Below are positions 32,575 through 40,431 of a stretch of DNA of 40,568 bases, one piece after another. The notes under the pieces were generated by a model. That model searched no databases, was not told where the DNA came from, and saw only the letters and a program-made list of their open reading frames with translations. Positions within the stretch are counted from its first letter, which is position 1, and each line of letters begins with the position of its first letter. A program made the translations under genes and the position numbers. This stretch comes from Roseovarius gaetbuli (GTDB lineage: Bacteria; Pseudomonadota; Alphaproteobacteria; Rhodobacterales; Rhodobacteraceae). The DNA is taken from contig NZ_FWFJ01000035.1 of NCBI RefSeq assembly GCF_900172365.1, forward strand, positions 1-40,568. The letters run 5' to 3'.

Positions 32575-33600
32575 TTAGTTGGCGACGCTTTGCAGGTACC
32601 CGATCAAATTGGCCCGGTCCTGTTCATCTTTCAGCCCGGAAAAGCTCATGCGGTTACCAGCGGCAAAGTCACGCGGGTTGGTGATGAAGGCACCAAGCTT
32701 ATCAGCAGACCACTCACCCTCGATACCGCTCAGAGCGTCAGAATATTTGAAGCCATCGACACCGGCGACATCACGGCCAACCACACCATAAAGATGCGGG
32801 CCAGCGCCATTCTTGCCGTCCTCTACCTTGTGGCAGGCGCCACATTTACGGAATATCTTTTTCCCGGCTTCGAGATCAGCGGCGGCAACCATCGCGGCAA
32901 AGTCCGATGCCCCAGAGGCAGCAGGCTCAGCCGCAGCTTCTTCGGCAGCAGGCGCAGCAGCGGCTTCTTCGGCAGCAGGCGCAGCCGCGGCTTCCTCAGC
33001 GGCAGGCTCAGCCGCAGCTTCCTCAGCAGCAGGCTCGGCAGCAGCCTCTTCGGCACCGGCATTCGGGTCTACGTATTTTTCACCGTCAACCTCATCGAGA
33101 TAGGCAATCAGGTTCACCCGGTCTTCAGGTTTCTTCAAACCGGCAAAGCCCATGGTGGTGCCCGGCGCATAGCCTTTGGGATTTTCAAGGAAATCATAGA
33201 GGTTCTTCGGCGTCCAGACCTCGGCCACCGCTTCAAGCGCGCCGGAATAGCCAAAGCCTTCGGCGGCATCCACGTTGCGGCCAACCACGTCATAGAGGTA
33301 GGGGCCGGTGGCGTTCTCGCCTTTTTCAAGCTTGTGGCAGGCCTTGCATTTGCCAAAGACCTTTTCGCCCTTGTCGGCATCCGCCGCCAACAGCAGCTCG
33401 CCAAAGCTCGGGCCTTCATCGGCAGTGCTCTCGCCGCCCTCTTCGGCGGCGGTTTCAATCATATATCCCTGCGCGTGCTCGTCGCCGTGACCGCCGCCCA
33501 TAGAATAAATTGTCTCTGCGGCCCAGTTTCCCATCAGAAAGATAAGAAGGGCCCCGCAGAGCGCGCCAACGGTCTTGGTAAGTGTCATTGTGTCGAACAT
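32575..33600 (-). CDS. Membrane-anchored diheme cytochrome c (cyt c-y-like, duplicated domain)
   Basis: A 341-residue electron carrier. An N-terminal uncleaved membrane anchor (about 8-28, TKTVGALCGALLIFLMGNWA) precedes two class I cytochrome c domains with heme sites CKACH (85-89) and CGACH (253-257) and distal methionines in GTTMGF and GNRMSF. The domains are joined by an Ala/Glu/Pro repeat linker (about 183-228), encoded at 32917-33054 by five roughly 27-bp repeats (EEAAAEPAA type). Rhodobacter cytochrome c-y has a single heme domain on such a linker, so this looks like an internal duplication. It probably connects bc1 with the oxidases. Confidence 0.85.
   Translation of the reverse strand: MFDTMTLTKTVGALCGALLIFLMGNWAAETIYSMGGGHGDEHAQGYMIETAAEEGGESTADEGPSFGELLLAADADKGEKVFGKCKACHKLEKGENATGPYLYDVVGRNVDAAEGFGYSGALEAVAEVWTPKNLYDFLENPKGYAPGTTMGFAGLKKPEDRVNLIAYLDEVDGEKYVDPNAGAEEAAAEPAAEEAAAEPAAEEAAAAPAAEEAAAAPAAEEAAAEPAASGASDFAAMVAAADLEAGKKIFRKCGACHKVEDGKNGAGPHLYGVVGRDVAGVDGFKYSDALSGIEGEWSADKLGAFITNPRDFAAGNRMSFSGLKDEQDRANLIGYLQSVAN
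32917..33054 (-). repeat. Tandem repeat encoding an EEAAA(E/A)PAA linker
   Basis: About five copies of a 27-bp unit in frame within the cytochrome c gene, each giving nine residues. The copies differ mainly at third positions and an E/A switch. Such tracts can change length by slippage, which would alter the reach of the second heme domain. Confidence 0.75.
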
Positions 33601-33718
33601 GGGCCCGTTTCCATTTAAACTATCGTTGGCCGCGTATCTATCCGCTTCCCCTATGCGGGCGCAAGGTGTAGTTTCCGCGACCAAACGCCCGAGAGGGCCA
33701 AAAATACGGAAAATGTTC

Positions 33719-34552
33719 ATGAGCAAGCGCATTGCCTTTCAGGGAGAGCCCGGTGCCTATTCGCATCAGGCCTGCCTCGAAACCTATCCAGAGCTAGAGG
33801 CATTGCCCTGTAGCACCTTTGAAGACGCGATTGCCGCCGTGCGCGATGGCAAGGCCGAATTGGCGATGCTGCCGGTGGAAAATTCAACCTTCGGGCGGGT
33901 GGCGGACATTCACCACCTGCTGCCTGATTCGGGGCTTCACATCATCGCCGAGGCCTTCGTGCGGGTGCAGATAAGCCTTTTGGCCCTGCCCGGCGTGCGC
34001 CTTGATCAGGTCGAAAGCGCGATGAGCCACACCATGCTTTTGGGTCAGTGCCGCGCCTTTCTCGAACGCCACGACATCCATCGCGTGACCGGCGCCGACA
34101 CCGCAGGCTCGGCGCGTCACGTGGCCGAGGCCGGACAGCCCGAGATGGCCGCGCTTGCCAGTTCGCTGGCCGGCGAAATCTATGGGCTGGATGTGCTGGC
34201 CGAGGGCATCGAGGATGAGGGCAACAACACCACCCGCTTTCTGGTGATGGCGCGCGAGCCGGATTTCAGCCGTCGCGGCGATAACGGCATGATGACAACC
34301 TTTGTCTTTGAGGTGCGCAACATTCCGGCGGCGCTCTACAAGGCGATGGGCGGATTCGCGACCAATGGCGTGAACATGACCAAGCTTGAAAGCTATATGG
34401 TCGGCGGGTCGTTCACCGCGACACAGTTTTATGCCGATATCGAAGGTCACCCCGACGACCCCGAAGTGGCCCGCGCGCTTGACGAGTTGGATTATTTCAC
34501 CTCGGACATCACGATTCTGGGCGTCTACCCCGCCGATCCGCGCCGCCATTAG
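33719..34552 (+). CDS. pheA: Prephenate dehydratase
   Basis: A 277-residue monofunctional enzyme of phenylalanine synthesis, turning prephenate into phenylpyruvate. The dehydratase domain (1-180) has the GEPGAYSHQA start, MLPVENSTFGRV and the catalytic TRF of NNTTRFLVM; the ACT domain after about 195 contains ESYMVGGSF, the phenylalanine-binding ESRP-like site in altered form. ATG 33719 is better placed than 33713 relative to ACGGAAA. It is divergent from the cytochrome c gene with 118 bp between starts, which must hold both promoters. Confidence 0.92.
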   Translation: MSKRIAFQGEPGAYSHQACLETYPELEALPCSTFEDAIAAVRDGKAELAMLPVENSTFGRVADIHHLLPDSGLHIIAEAFVRVQISLLALPGVRLDQVESAMSHTMLLGQCRAFLERHDIHRVTGADTAGSARHVAEAGQPEMAALASSLAGEIYGLDVLAEGIEDEGNNTTRFLVMAREPDFSRRGDNGMMTTFVFEVRNIPAALYKAMGGFATNGVNMTKLESYMVGGSFTATQFYADIEGHPDDPEVARALDELDYFTSDITILGVYPADPRRH

Positions 34553-34570
34553 GCGACAGCGGCGCCGTAA

Positions 34571-35148
34571 ATGCCCTCGAAACGCCGCTGGCCCGCGCCC
34601 GACGCGGGCCTAACAGATTCGCGGAAGTTGCTCGCCAACAAGCATGTCCACAAGCCGTTGCCCGCCAAAAAGCGTTCCGCTTTCCTGTCGATGATCCTGA
34701 CAATCCCGATGCCAAGGCCAAGCGCCGCCCCTGCCTCGTCATGGGTGTCCGCTGGTTCAGCGGTCAGAAGTTCGTCGAGATCGCATACGGCGCGGGCGCA
34801 CGAACCGGTTCAAACCGCAGCTTCGAGATTTGCGTCAAAGGCGGCCGCGCAAAGGCGCAAGCCGGTCTTCGCTGCTACACCCGCTTCATCGGCACGCGTG
34901 CGATCATCGTGAGCATCGAACACCCGGGATTCGAGCCGGACCCCGAGACCGAACCCCCCGTAACAGGCCACCTCGACGCCAGGCTCATGCAGCGCCTGAT
35001 GTCCGTCAAAGCGACGCGCCGGGCGCATGGCGATACGGCCCACTCGGTGATCAGAGCCCAGCATCTGCGGGATCAAAACAGGGAGCGGCTACAAGCGACG
35101 CGCGGTTTTCCTGAGCGGAACCGCGGTTCGTGTGTTGCCACCCCCTGA
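34571..35148 (+). pseudogene. Possible PemK/MazF-like toxin gene, probable frameshift
   Basis: A protein-like frame reads from 34672 to 35148: AFRFPVDDPDNPDAK, RRPCLVMGVRWF, VEIAYG, then AGLRCYTRFIGTRAIIVS and a charged tail. The RP-hydrophobic, AYG and TRF pattern recalls PemK/MazF-like growth inhibitors, by eye only. This frame has no ATG, GTG or TTG before 34741, which would cut off the RRPCLV core. The neighbouring frame opens at ATG 34571 and meets it at a run of five A (34667-34671); six A would join both into one frame of about 192 residues. Alternatives: an assembly error, a programmed shift, or a shorter functional gene from 34741. No partner gene is proven. Confidence 0.4.
34590..34610. 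terminator. Perfect hairpin downstream of pheA
   Basis: GGCCCGCG-N5-CGCGGGCC has 8-bp GC-rich arms 37 bp after the pheA stop. Only a poor T-run follows (TAACAGATT). It overlaps the presumed N-terminal codons of the toxin-like reading frame. Confidence 0.5.
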
Positions 35149-35168
35149 ACCAAAACAAGGACGATAAA

Positions 35169-35612
35169 ATGACTTTTGAAGACCTCTACAAACTGGAAAC
35201 CGTCGAGGAACGCGCGGCGCACGCCTTTGCGGCCTCACGCGACTGCGTTACCGCGCTGAACGTCGATATCATCCCGAACTTGCAGCCACGCGAGCGGAGC
35301 GATCCCAAGCGACTGATCTCCGCCATCGAGAGTCGCCGCATCTTCGAACAGGACACACTCACTGAACTTGATGTCCTGATCGAAAAAGTGTCGCACCGGA
35401 TCCTCGACGGTTCCGAAAACGTCGAGCAGTTCGTCGCCGACGAATGCCACATCAACGGCGATGCCGTGATCACGCATCTGCATCGAACCTCCGACGCAGA
35501 CGCGCTCGCGCGCGCGCTGCCATTGCTGATCGAGTTCAACGAGACGCTTCTGGATGTCCACGATCTGATGCACGCGATCCGCGCGGTCGACAAGCTGCGC
35601 CAGCGTATCTGA
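35169..35612 (+). CDS. Hypothetical protein, helical, unknown
   Basis: A 147-residue acidic, probably all-helical cytosolic protein (MTFEDLYKLETVEERAAHAF; later a leucine-rich stretch around LARALPLLIEFNETLLDVHD). No signal peptide, membrane segment or known motif is visible. AAGGACG lies before ATG 35169. It starts 20 bp after the end of the broken toxin-like frame on the same strand, so the two may have formed one cassette, with this protein as a possible neutralising partner; that is a guess from position only. Confidence 0.6.
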   Translation: MTFEDLYKLETVEERAAHAFAASRDCVTALNVDIIPNLQPRERSDPKRLISAIESRRIFEQDTLTELDVLIEKVSHRILDGSENVEQFVADECHINGDAVITHLHRTSDADALARALPLLIEFNETLLDVHDLMHAIRAVDKLRQRI

Positions 35613-36139
35613 TCAAAAGCTGCGCGGGCCTCGGTCCGCTCAGGCGGGCGCGTCGATGTTCAACCTCCCTATTGCTGCTTTGTTGAAGGCGCGCCCGTTC
35701 ATTAAGCTATCCGCGGAGGCTATCAGGTCATGCTTCTCCGCCCCTGTTTGCCAGCAGACCCAACAGGCCTTGAAGGCAGGTCAGGGGGACGGCGGTTAAG
35801 TTTGTTTTACGGAGATGACGCGCTGATGGTCCATGCCTTTGCGGTAACGGGTGATGATGATGCCTTTGGCGCGCAGGAACTCGATGAAACCAGAACAGTC
35901 AACGTTGAGGTCGGCCCTTTGCGGTCCTTCGTGTCTAATTCAGATGTTACGGCATAGCGCACCAAATTAGGTCCGTCGCAAACGGCGCGCAGCTTTCATG
36001 TCGCGCTTTATTTTTGGACGCCCGCCGATGTAGCCCGCATCGGTATAGCCATCGAAAATCATGGTGACCCTTCCGAACATGGCAGGACAGGCAGCCTGAA
36101 CTGGCGCCCAAGTCTGGCGCCCCGATCTAGCACAAGATG
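35613..36139. other. Gene-poor stretch with decayed reading frames
   Basis: No intact recognisable gene lies in these 527 bp. On the minus strand, an open frame at 35796-35942 reads naturally (VDCSGFIEFLRAKGIIITRY, ending VISVKQT) but lacks any start codon. A 37-codon frame from ATG 36080 to 35967 (containing GYIGGRPKIKRDMKAARRL) has no ribosome site. They look like fragments of one or two older genes. A plus-strand frame at 35730-35957 overlaps the first. No hairpin of terminator type stands out. Confidence 0.5.
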
Positions 36140-36583
36140 TCACTCGTCCGGATTCGCCGCGCCCTTCTTGCGCACGTATAGCTCCAGCCGGTGATGGACG
36201 ATGTCATAGCCCATCGCTTCGGCAATTTCGGCTTGCAGCTGCTCGATCCGGTCATTGGCGAATTCGATCACCTCGCCTGTTTCGACATCAATCATGTGAT
36301 CATGATGCTGGGTCTCGGTATGTTCGAAACGCGCGGGCGTGCCCTCGAACTGATGGCGCAGGATCACGCCCTGCGCCTCGAGTTCGGTCAGAGTCCGATA
36401 CACCGTCGAAAGCGATATCCCCGGCACCGCTTCTTCGGCGCGGCGTTGCAGTTCAACGGCTTCTGGGTGATCGTCGGCCTCGGCCAGTATGGTCAACAGC
36501 GCGGCCCGCTGGCGCGTGATGCGCACACCTGCGCTACGCAGGGCTGTCGTCAATTTCTTGGTTCTGTGGTCAATCCTGGTCAT
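36140..36583 (-). CDS. mur: Fur family metal regulator, probably Mur-type
   Basis: A 147-residue Fur-family repressor. The winged helix (about 10-85, with ISLSTVYRTLTELEAQG) precedes the metal and dimer domain (HTETQHHDHMIDVETGEVIEF). The CxxC pair that many Fur proteins carry after HHDH is absent (DVETG), as in alphaproteobacterial Fur/Mur proteins. Its divergent position to sitABCD suggests manganese-responsive (Mur) control; Zur or true Fur cannot be excluded by sequence alone. I chose ATG 36583; longer readings run into the shared promoter. Confidence 0.8.
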   Translation of the reverse strand: MTRIDHRTKKLTTALRSAGVRITRQRAALLTILAEADDHPEAVELQRRAEEAVPGISLSTVYRTLTELEAQGVILRHQFEGTPARFEHTETQHHDHMIDVETGEVIEFANDRIEQLQAEIAEAMGYDIVHHRLELYVRKKGAANPDE

Positions 36584-36627
36584 CGCGTCTTTTTCGCGCA
36601 AATATGGGGAAACACGCAAGCCCAAGG

Positions 36628-36642
36628 TGCAATTGATTTGCA
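36628..36642. promoter_or_regulatory. Candidate Fur/Mur operator in the mur-sit promoter
   Basis: TGCAATTGATTTGCA is an inverted repeat (TGCAA / TTGCA, 5-bp centre) between the divergent mur and sitA genes. It resembles the TGCAA-type Mur boxes described for alphaproteobacteria. Regulation of both genes is inferred. Confidence 0.55.
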
Positions 36643-36653
36643 TTTTCATTGAC

Positions 36654-36663
36654 AGTTGCAACT
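36654..36663. promoter_or_regulatory. Second TGCA palindrome in the mur-sit promoter
   Basis: AGTTGCAACT is a perfect 10-bp palindrome 11 bp beyond the first operator candidate and 45 bp before sitA. With a further TGCA at 36674 it gives a cluster of TGCA cores that could bind adjacent dimers. Confidence 0.4.
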
Positions 36664-36708
36664 CATTCCTAAATGCACTTAAAGTAGAGGGAGAAAAGGA
36701 AACCTTGG

Positions 36709-37605
36709 ATGATCAACAGAAGAGCGGTTTTGGGAGTGGTCACGAGCCTTGCGCTGGCCGGGATGTCAGGGCCGGCAGTGGCGCAAGACAAGCTAAAGGT
36801 CGTCACGACGTTCACGGTGATTGGCGACATGGCGCAAAACGTGGCAGGAGACGCGGCCGAGGTGGTCTCGATCACCAAGCCCGGCGCCGAAATTCACGGT
36901 TACGCGCCGACGCCACGCGATCTGGTCAAGGCACAGGGGGCGGACCTTATCCTGTGGAATGGACTGGGGCTCGAACGTTGGTTTGAGCAGTTCTTCGGCA
37001 ACCTGCGCGATGTGCCTGCCGCCACGGTCTCCGAAGGCGTGGTGCCGATCGCGATTTCCGGCGGAGACTATACGGGAAAGCCCAACCCGCATGCCTGGAT
37101 GGCGCTCGATTCCGCCGAGATCTATATCGACAACATCCGTGATGCGCTGAGCGCAGCCGATCCCGATAATACCGAAACTTATGCCGCCAATGCCAAAGCC
37201 TACAAGCAACAGATGGAAGAGGTGATCGGCCCGCTGCGCGCCGCCGTCCGGGCCCTGCCGGAAAGTCGCCGCTGGCTGGTGACCTCCGAGGGTGCGTTTT
37301 CCTATCTGGCGCGCGACTTCGGACTAAACGAGGTTTACCTCTGGCCGATCAACGCCGATGCGCAAGGCACGCCCCAACAGGTGCGCAAGGTGATCGACAC
37401 GGTGCGCGAACATGCGATTCCGGTGGTGTTCTCCGAAAGCACCGTCTCGGACAAACCGGCACGGCAGGTGGCGCGCGAGACTGGGGTCGGCTATGGCGGT
37501 GTCCTTTACGTTGACAGCATCTCGGAACCTGGTGGCCCGGTGCCAAGCTATCTCGACTTGCTGCGCGTGACGTCGGAAACCATCGTAAAAGGTCTGCGGG
37601 AATGA
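36709..37605 (+). CDS. sitA: Mn/Fe ABC transporter binding protein SitA
   Basis: A 298-residue cluster-A-I metal-binding protein. The signal peptide (about 1-26, LGVVTSLALAGMSGPAVAQ) leads to the ligands H63 (IHGYAPTPRD), H128 (PNPHAWM), E194 (TSEGAF) and D269 (YVDSIS). The His-His-Glu-Asp set is that of Mn/Fe-type proteins, whereas zinc-type ZnuA has a third histidine and a His-rich loop, absent here. AAGGAAACC precedes ATG 36709. The stop overlaps the sitB start. Confidence 0.92.
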   Translation: MINRRAVLGVVTSLALAGMSGPAVAQDKLKVVTTFTVIGDMAQNVAGDAAEVVSITKPGAEIHGYAPTPRDLVKAQGADLILWNGLGLERWFEQFFGNLRDVPAATVSEGVVPIAISGGDYTGKPNPHAWMALDSAEIYIDNIRDALSAADPDNTETYAANAKAYKQQMEEVIGPLRAAVRALPESRRWLVTSEGAFSYLARDFGLNEVYLWPINADAQGTPQQVRKVIDTVREHAIPVVFSESTVSDKPARQVARETGVGYGGVLYVDSISEPGGPVPSYLDLLRVTSETIVKGLRE

Positions 37606-38456
37606 ACGGGGACGGCATCCGCGCCGAGGGCTTGACCGTCACCTATCGCACCGGGCACACCGCGCTGCGCAACGCCAGTTTTGCAATCCCGCGTGGTACG
37701 ATCACCGCGCTGGTCGGCGTAAACGGAGCGGGCAAATCGACGCTGTTCAAGGCGCTGATGGGGTTCGTGCCGGTCTCGGCCGGGCGGATCACGATCCTGG
37801 GGCAACCGGTGCGCGCGATCATGAAACAACAGGCCGTGGCCTATGTTCCGCAGGCCGAAGAGGTCGACTGGACCTTTCCGGTGCTGGTTGAAGATGTGGT
37901 GATGATGGGGCGCTATGGCCATATGGGGTTCTTGCGCCGCGCGCGCGCGCGCGACCACGAGGCCGTTGCCACAGCCCTTGCCCGCGTCAACATGAGCGAC
38001 TTTCGAAATCGTCAGATCGGCGAGCTTTCTGGCGGGCAGAAGAAGCGCGTCTTTCTGGCGCGAGCGCTTGCACAGGACGCGCAGGTCATTTTGCTGGACG
38101 AGCCGTTCACCGGCGTTGATGTGAAGACCGAGGAACAGATGATCGCCCTTTTGCGCGATTTGCGCGAAGAAGGGCGGGTCATGCTCGTCGCCACGCACAA
38201 TCTGGGATCGGTGCCGGAGTTTTGCGACCGCGTCGTGCTGGTCAAGGGCACGGTGATCGCCCATGGCCCGACGGCCGAGGTTTTCACACCCGAACACCTG
38301 CGTGATGCCTTTGGCGGCGTGCTGCGGCATTTCCTGCTTGAAGGGCCGCGGTTGCACGCCGACGAAGACCCCCGCAAGCTTGACATCTTTACCGATGATG
38401 AGCGCCCGCTGGTGATCTATGATGATCGCACCCGAACGGTGAAGGGGCGGTCATGA
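37602..38456 (+). CDS. sitB: Mn/Fe ABC transporter ATPase SitB
   Basis: A 284-residue ATPase with Walker A GVNGAGKST (39-47), signature LSGGQKKR and Walker B VILLDEPFTGVD. It overlaps sitA and sitC by four bases on either side (ATGA), so the operon is tightly coupled. The C-terminal extension after about 235 (RHFLLEGPRLHADEDP) is typical of SitB-type proteins. Confidence 0.92.
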   Translation: MNGDGIRAEGLTVTYRTGHTALRNASFAIPRGTITALVGVNGAGKSTLFKALMGFVPVSAGRITILGQPVRAIMKQQAVAYVPQAEEVDWTFPVLVEDVVMMGRYGHMGFLRRARARDHEAVATALARVNMSDFRNRQIGELSGGQKKRVFLARALAQDAQVILLDEPFTGVDVKTEEQMIALLRDLREEGRVMLVATHNLGSVPEFCDRVVLVKGTVIAHGPTAEVFTPEHLRDAFGGVLRHFLLEGPRLHADEDPRKLDIFTDDERPLVIYDDRTRTVKGRS

Positions 38457-39307
38457 TCCTGCTTGAACCCTTCACCTACGGGTATATGACAAATGCAATC
38501 TGGGTCTCGGCTCTCGTCGGTGGAGTCTGCGCCTTTCTTTCCGCATACCTGATGCTCAAGGGTTGGTCGCTTATTGGCGATGCGCTTTCGCATTCCGTGG
38601 TGCCGGGTGTCGCGGGGGCCTATATGCTAGGGTTGCCCTTCGCACTTGGTGCCTTCCTGTCGGGCGGTCTGGCGGCGCTGTCGATGCTTTTCCTGCGCCA
38701 GAAGTCGGGCCTGAAAGAGGACGTGGTGATCGGGCTGATCTTCACCGCCTTTTTCGGCCTGGGGCTGTTCATGGTTTCGCTCAACCCGATGGCGGTTTCG
38801 ATCCAGACAATCATCATGGGCAATATCCTTGCGATCACGCCCGGCGACACGTTACAGCTTGCGATCATCGGGGGCGTGTCCCTGATCGTTCTGCTTGCGA
38901 AATGGCGTGATCTTCTGGCCGTTTTCTTTGACGAGGCCCATGCGCGCTCGATCGGCCTGAATGTGACCGCGTTGCAGCTGGTCTTTTTCACGCTCTTGTC
39001 GGCCTCGACCGTGGCCGCGATGCAGACCGTGGGCGCGTTTCTGGTCATCGCGCTTGTCGTCACCCCCGGCGCGACCGCCTATCTGTTGACCGACCACTTT
39101 CCCCGGCTGCTGGCGCTTTCGGTCGCGATCGGGTCGACCACCTCGGCATTCGGTGCCTATTTAAGCTATTTCCTCGACGGCGCGACCGGCGGTGTGATCG
39201 TCTGCCTGCAAACGGCGCTGTTCGGGGTCGCACTGGTTTTCGCGCCCAAGCACGGGATGCTGGCCGCCCGCGCGCGCGCGAAAGCCGCACTTGAAGAGGC
39301 CATATGA
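38453..39307 (+). CDS. sitC: Mn/Fe ABC transporter permease SitC
   Basis: A 284-residue ABC-3 family permease with about eight hydrophobic segments. The start contains the family-typical LMLKGWSLIGDALSHSVVPGVAGAY split over the first membrane helices. It pairs with SitD to form the channel. It starts within the sitB stop and ends within the sitD start. Confidence 0.9.
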   Translation: MILLEPFTYGYMTNAIWVSALVGGVCAFLSAYLMLKGWSLIGDALSHSVVPGVAGAYMLGLPFALGAFLSGGLAALSMLFLRQKSGLKEDVVIGLIFTAFFGLGLFMVSLNPMAVSIQTIIMGNILAITPGDTLQLAIIGGVSLIVLLAKWRDLLAVFFDEAHARSIGLNVTALQLVFFTLLSASTVAAMQTVGAFLVIALVVTPGATAYLLTDHFPRLLALSVAIGSTTSAFGAYLSYFLDGATGGVIVCLQTALFGVALVFAPKHGMLAARARAKAALEEAI

Positions 39308-40137
39308 TGCAAGAGCTTTTACTGCCCCTGCAATTTCCCTTCATTCAGAATGCCATGCTGATCGTGTCGCTGATCGCTCCTGCGGCGGCGATGCTAAGCT
39401 GCTTGTTGGTGCTCAAAGGCTGGTCGCTAATGGGCGATGCCACCAGTCACGCGGTGCTGCCCGGCGTCGTACTGGCCTATCTGGCGGGGATTCCACTGAT
39501 TATCGGCGCTTTTCTGGCGGGGCTTGTCTGCGCGCTTGGCACCGGCTTTATCACGGCAAACTCGAGGATAAAGCAGGACACGGTCATGGGCGTTCTATTT
39601 TCAGGCATGTTCGGCCTCGGTATCGTGATCTACACCAAAGTCGAAACCGCGCTTCATCTTGATCACATCCTGTTCGGCAACATGCTGGGTGTCGGGGTCA
39701 CAGAGCTGTGGACCGCCGGGCTTATCTCGGGCGGAGTCGCTTTGATCCTCGGGGTGAAATGGCGCGATTTCCTCGCGCATAGCTTCGATCCGGTGCAGGC
39801 AAAGATGATCGGCCTGCACGTGGGGTTGTTGCATTACGGGCTGCTTGCGATTCTTTCGGCTACCATCGTGGCGATGCTGTCATCGGTTGGCATCATTCTA
39901 TCGATTGCCTACCTGATTGCTCCGGGTGCCATCGCTTTCCTGCTCACGCGGCGGTTCTCGGCCATGATGGTCGTATCGATTGGCGTGGCCCTGCTGGCAG
40001 GAGTGACCGGGATATACGCCTCCTTCTGGCTTGATGCGGCCCCTGCGCCGACCATAGTGCTGATCCTGACGGGGATGTTTCTTGCCGCTCTGGCGCTGCG
40101 TAGGTTAGGCGAACGACGCATCAAAGGGCTAGTGTGA
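39304..40137 (+). CDS. sitD: Mn/Fe ABC transporter permease SitD
   Basis: A 277-residue ABC-3 permease, paralogous to SitC (LVLKGWSLMGDATSHAVLPG against LMLKGWSLIGDALSHSVVPG). It carries about eight membrane segments and closes sitABCD. ATG 39304 overlaps the sitC stop. A weak hairpin with a T-run follows at 40197-40229. Confidence 0.9.
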   Translation: MMQELLLPLQFPFIQNAMLIVSLIAPAAAMLSCLLVLKGWSLMGDATSHAVLPGVVLAYLAGIPLIIGAFLAGLVCALGTGFITANSRIKQDTVMGVLFSGMFGLGIVIYTKVETALHLDHILFGNMLGVGVTELWTAGLISGGVALILGVKWRDFLAHSFDPVQAKMIGLHVGLLHYGLLAILSATIVAMLSSVGIILSIAYLIAPGAIAFLLTRRFSAMMVVSIGVALLAGVTGIYASFWLDAAPAPTIVLILTGMFLAALALRRLGERRIKGLV

Positions 40138-40431
40138 GGGATGAAACTGCCCTGAACGCAACGTGTGACAGGGGTTTGAATTGTTTTAGGTAGCACGGCG
40201 GAACCGAACCCACAGAACCGCCATTTTTTCCGGAGCCGCGGTCGAGTTGTTAAATGTCTGTTCGCACATAATCGCGAAAGCTCATTCGCACTTGCGGCGA
40301 AAGACCGCTTTCCGCCGATTCTGTGGAAAAACAACGTGTTGCTGTTGCAGAAAGTGTGGTTCTGAACAGAGCGCGAGCGCCTTTTCTATCAGGCTTTGCG
40401 CGTTTGCTGCGGTGCAGGAAGGATAGAGGTG
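40138..40431. other. Gene-free stretch between sitD and the IS element
   Basis: No convincing gene is present. The section around 40310-40360 (CCGATTCTGTGGAAAAAC and following) recalls terminal sequences of other insertion elements as I remember them, so old IS debris is possible. This is a weak impression, not a match. Confidence 0.3.
40197..40229 (+). terminator. Weak terminator candidate after sitD
   Basis: GGCGG (40197-40201) and CCGCC (40218-40222) with a 16-nt loop are followed by a T-run (40224-40229), about 60 bp after the sitD stop. Confidence 0.4.

Noticed and set aside
36709..40137. Zinc importer ZnuABC with a Zur regulator
   Set aside because: The ligand set His-His-Glu-Asp, the lack of a His-rich loop and the two permeases fit a Mn/Fe Sit system better.
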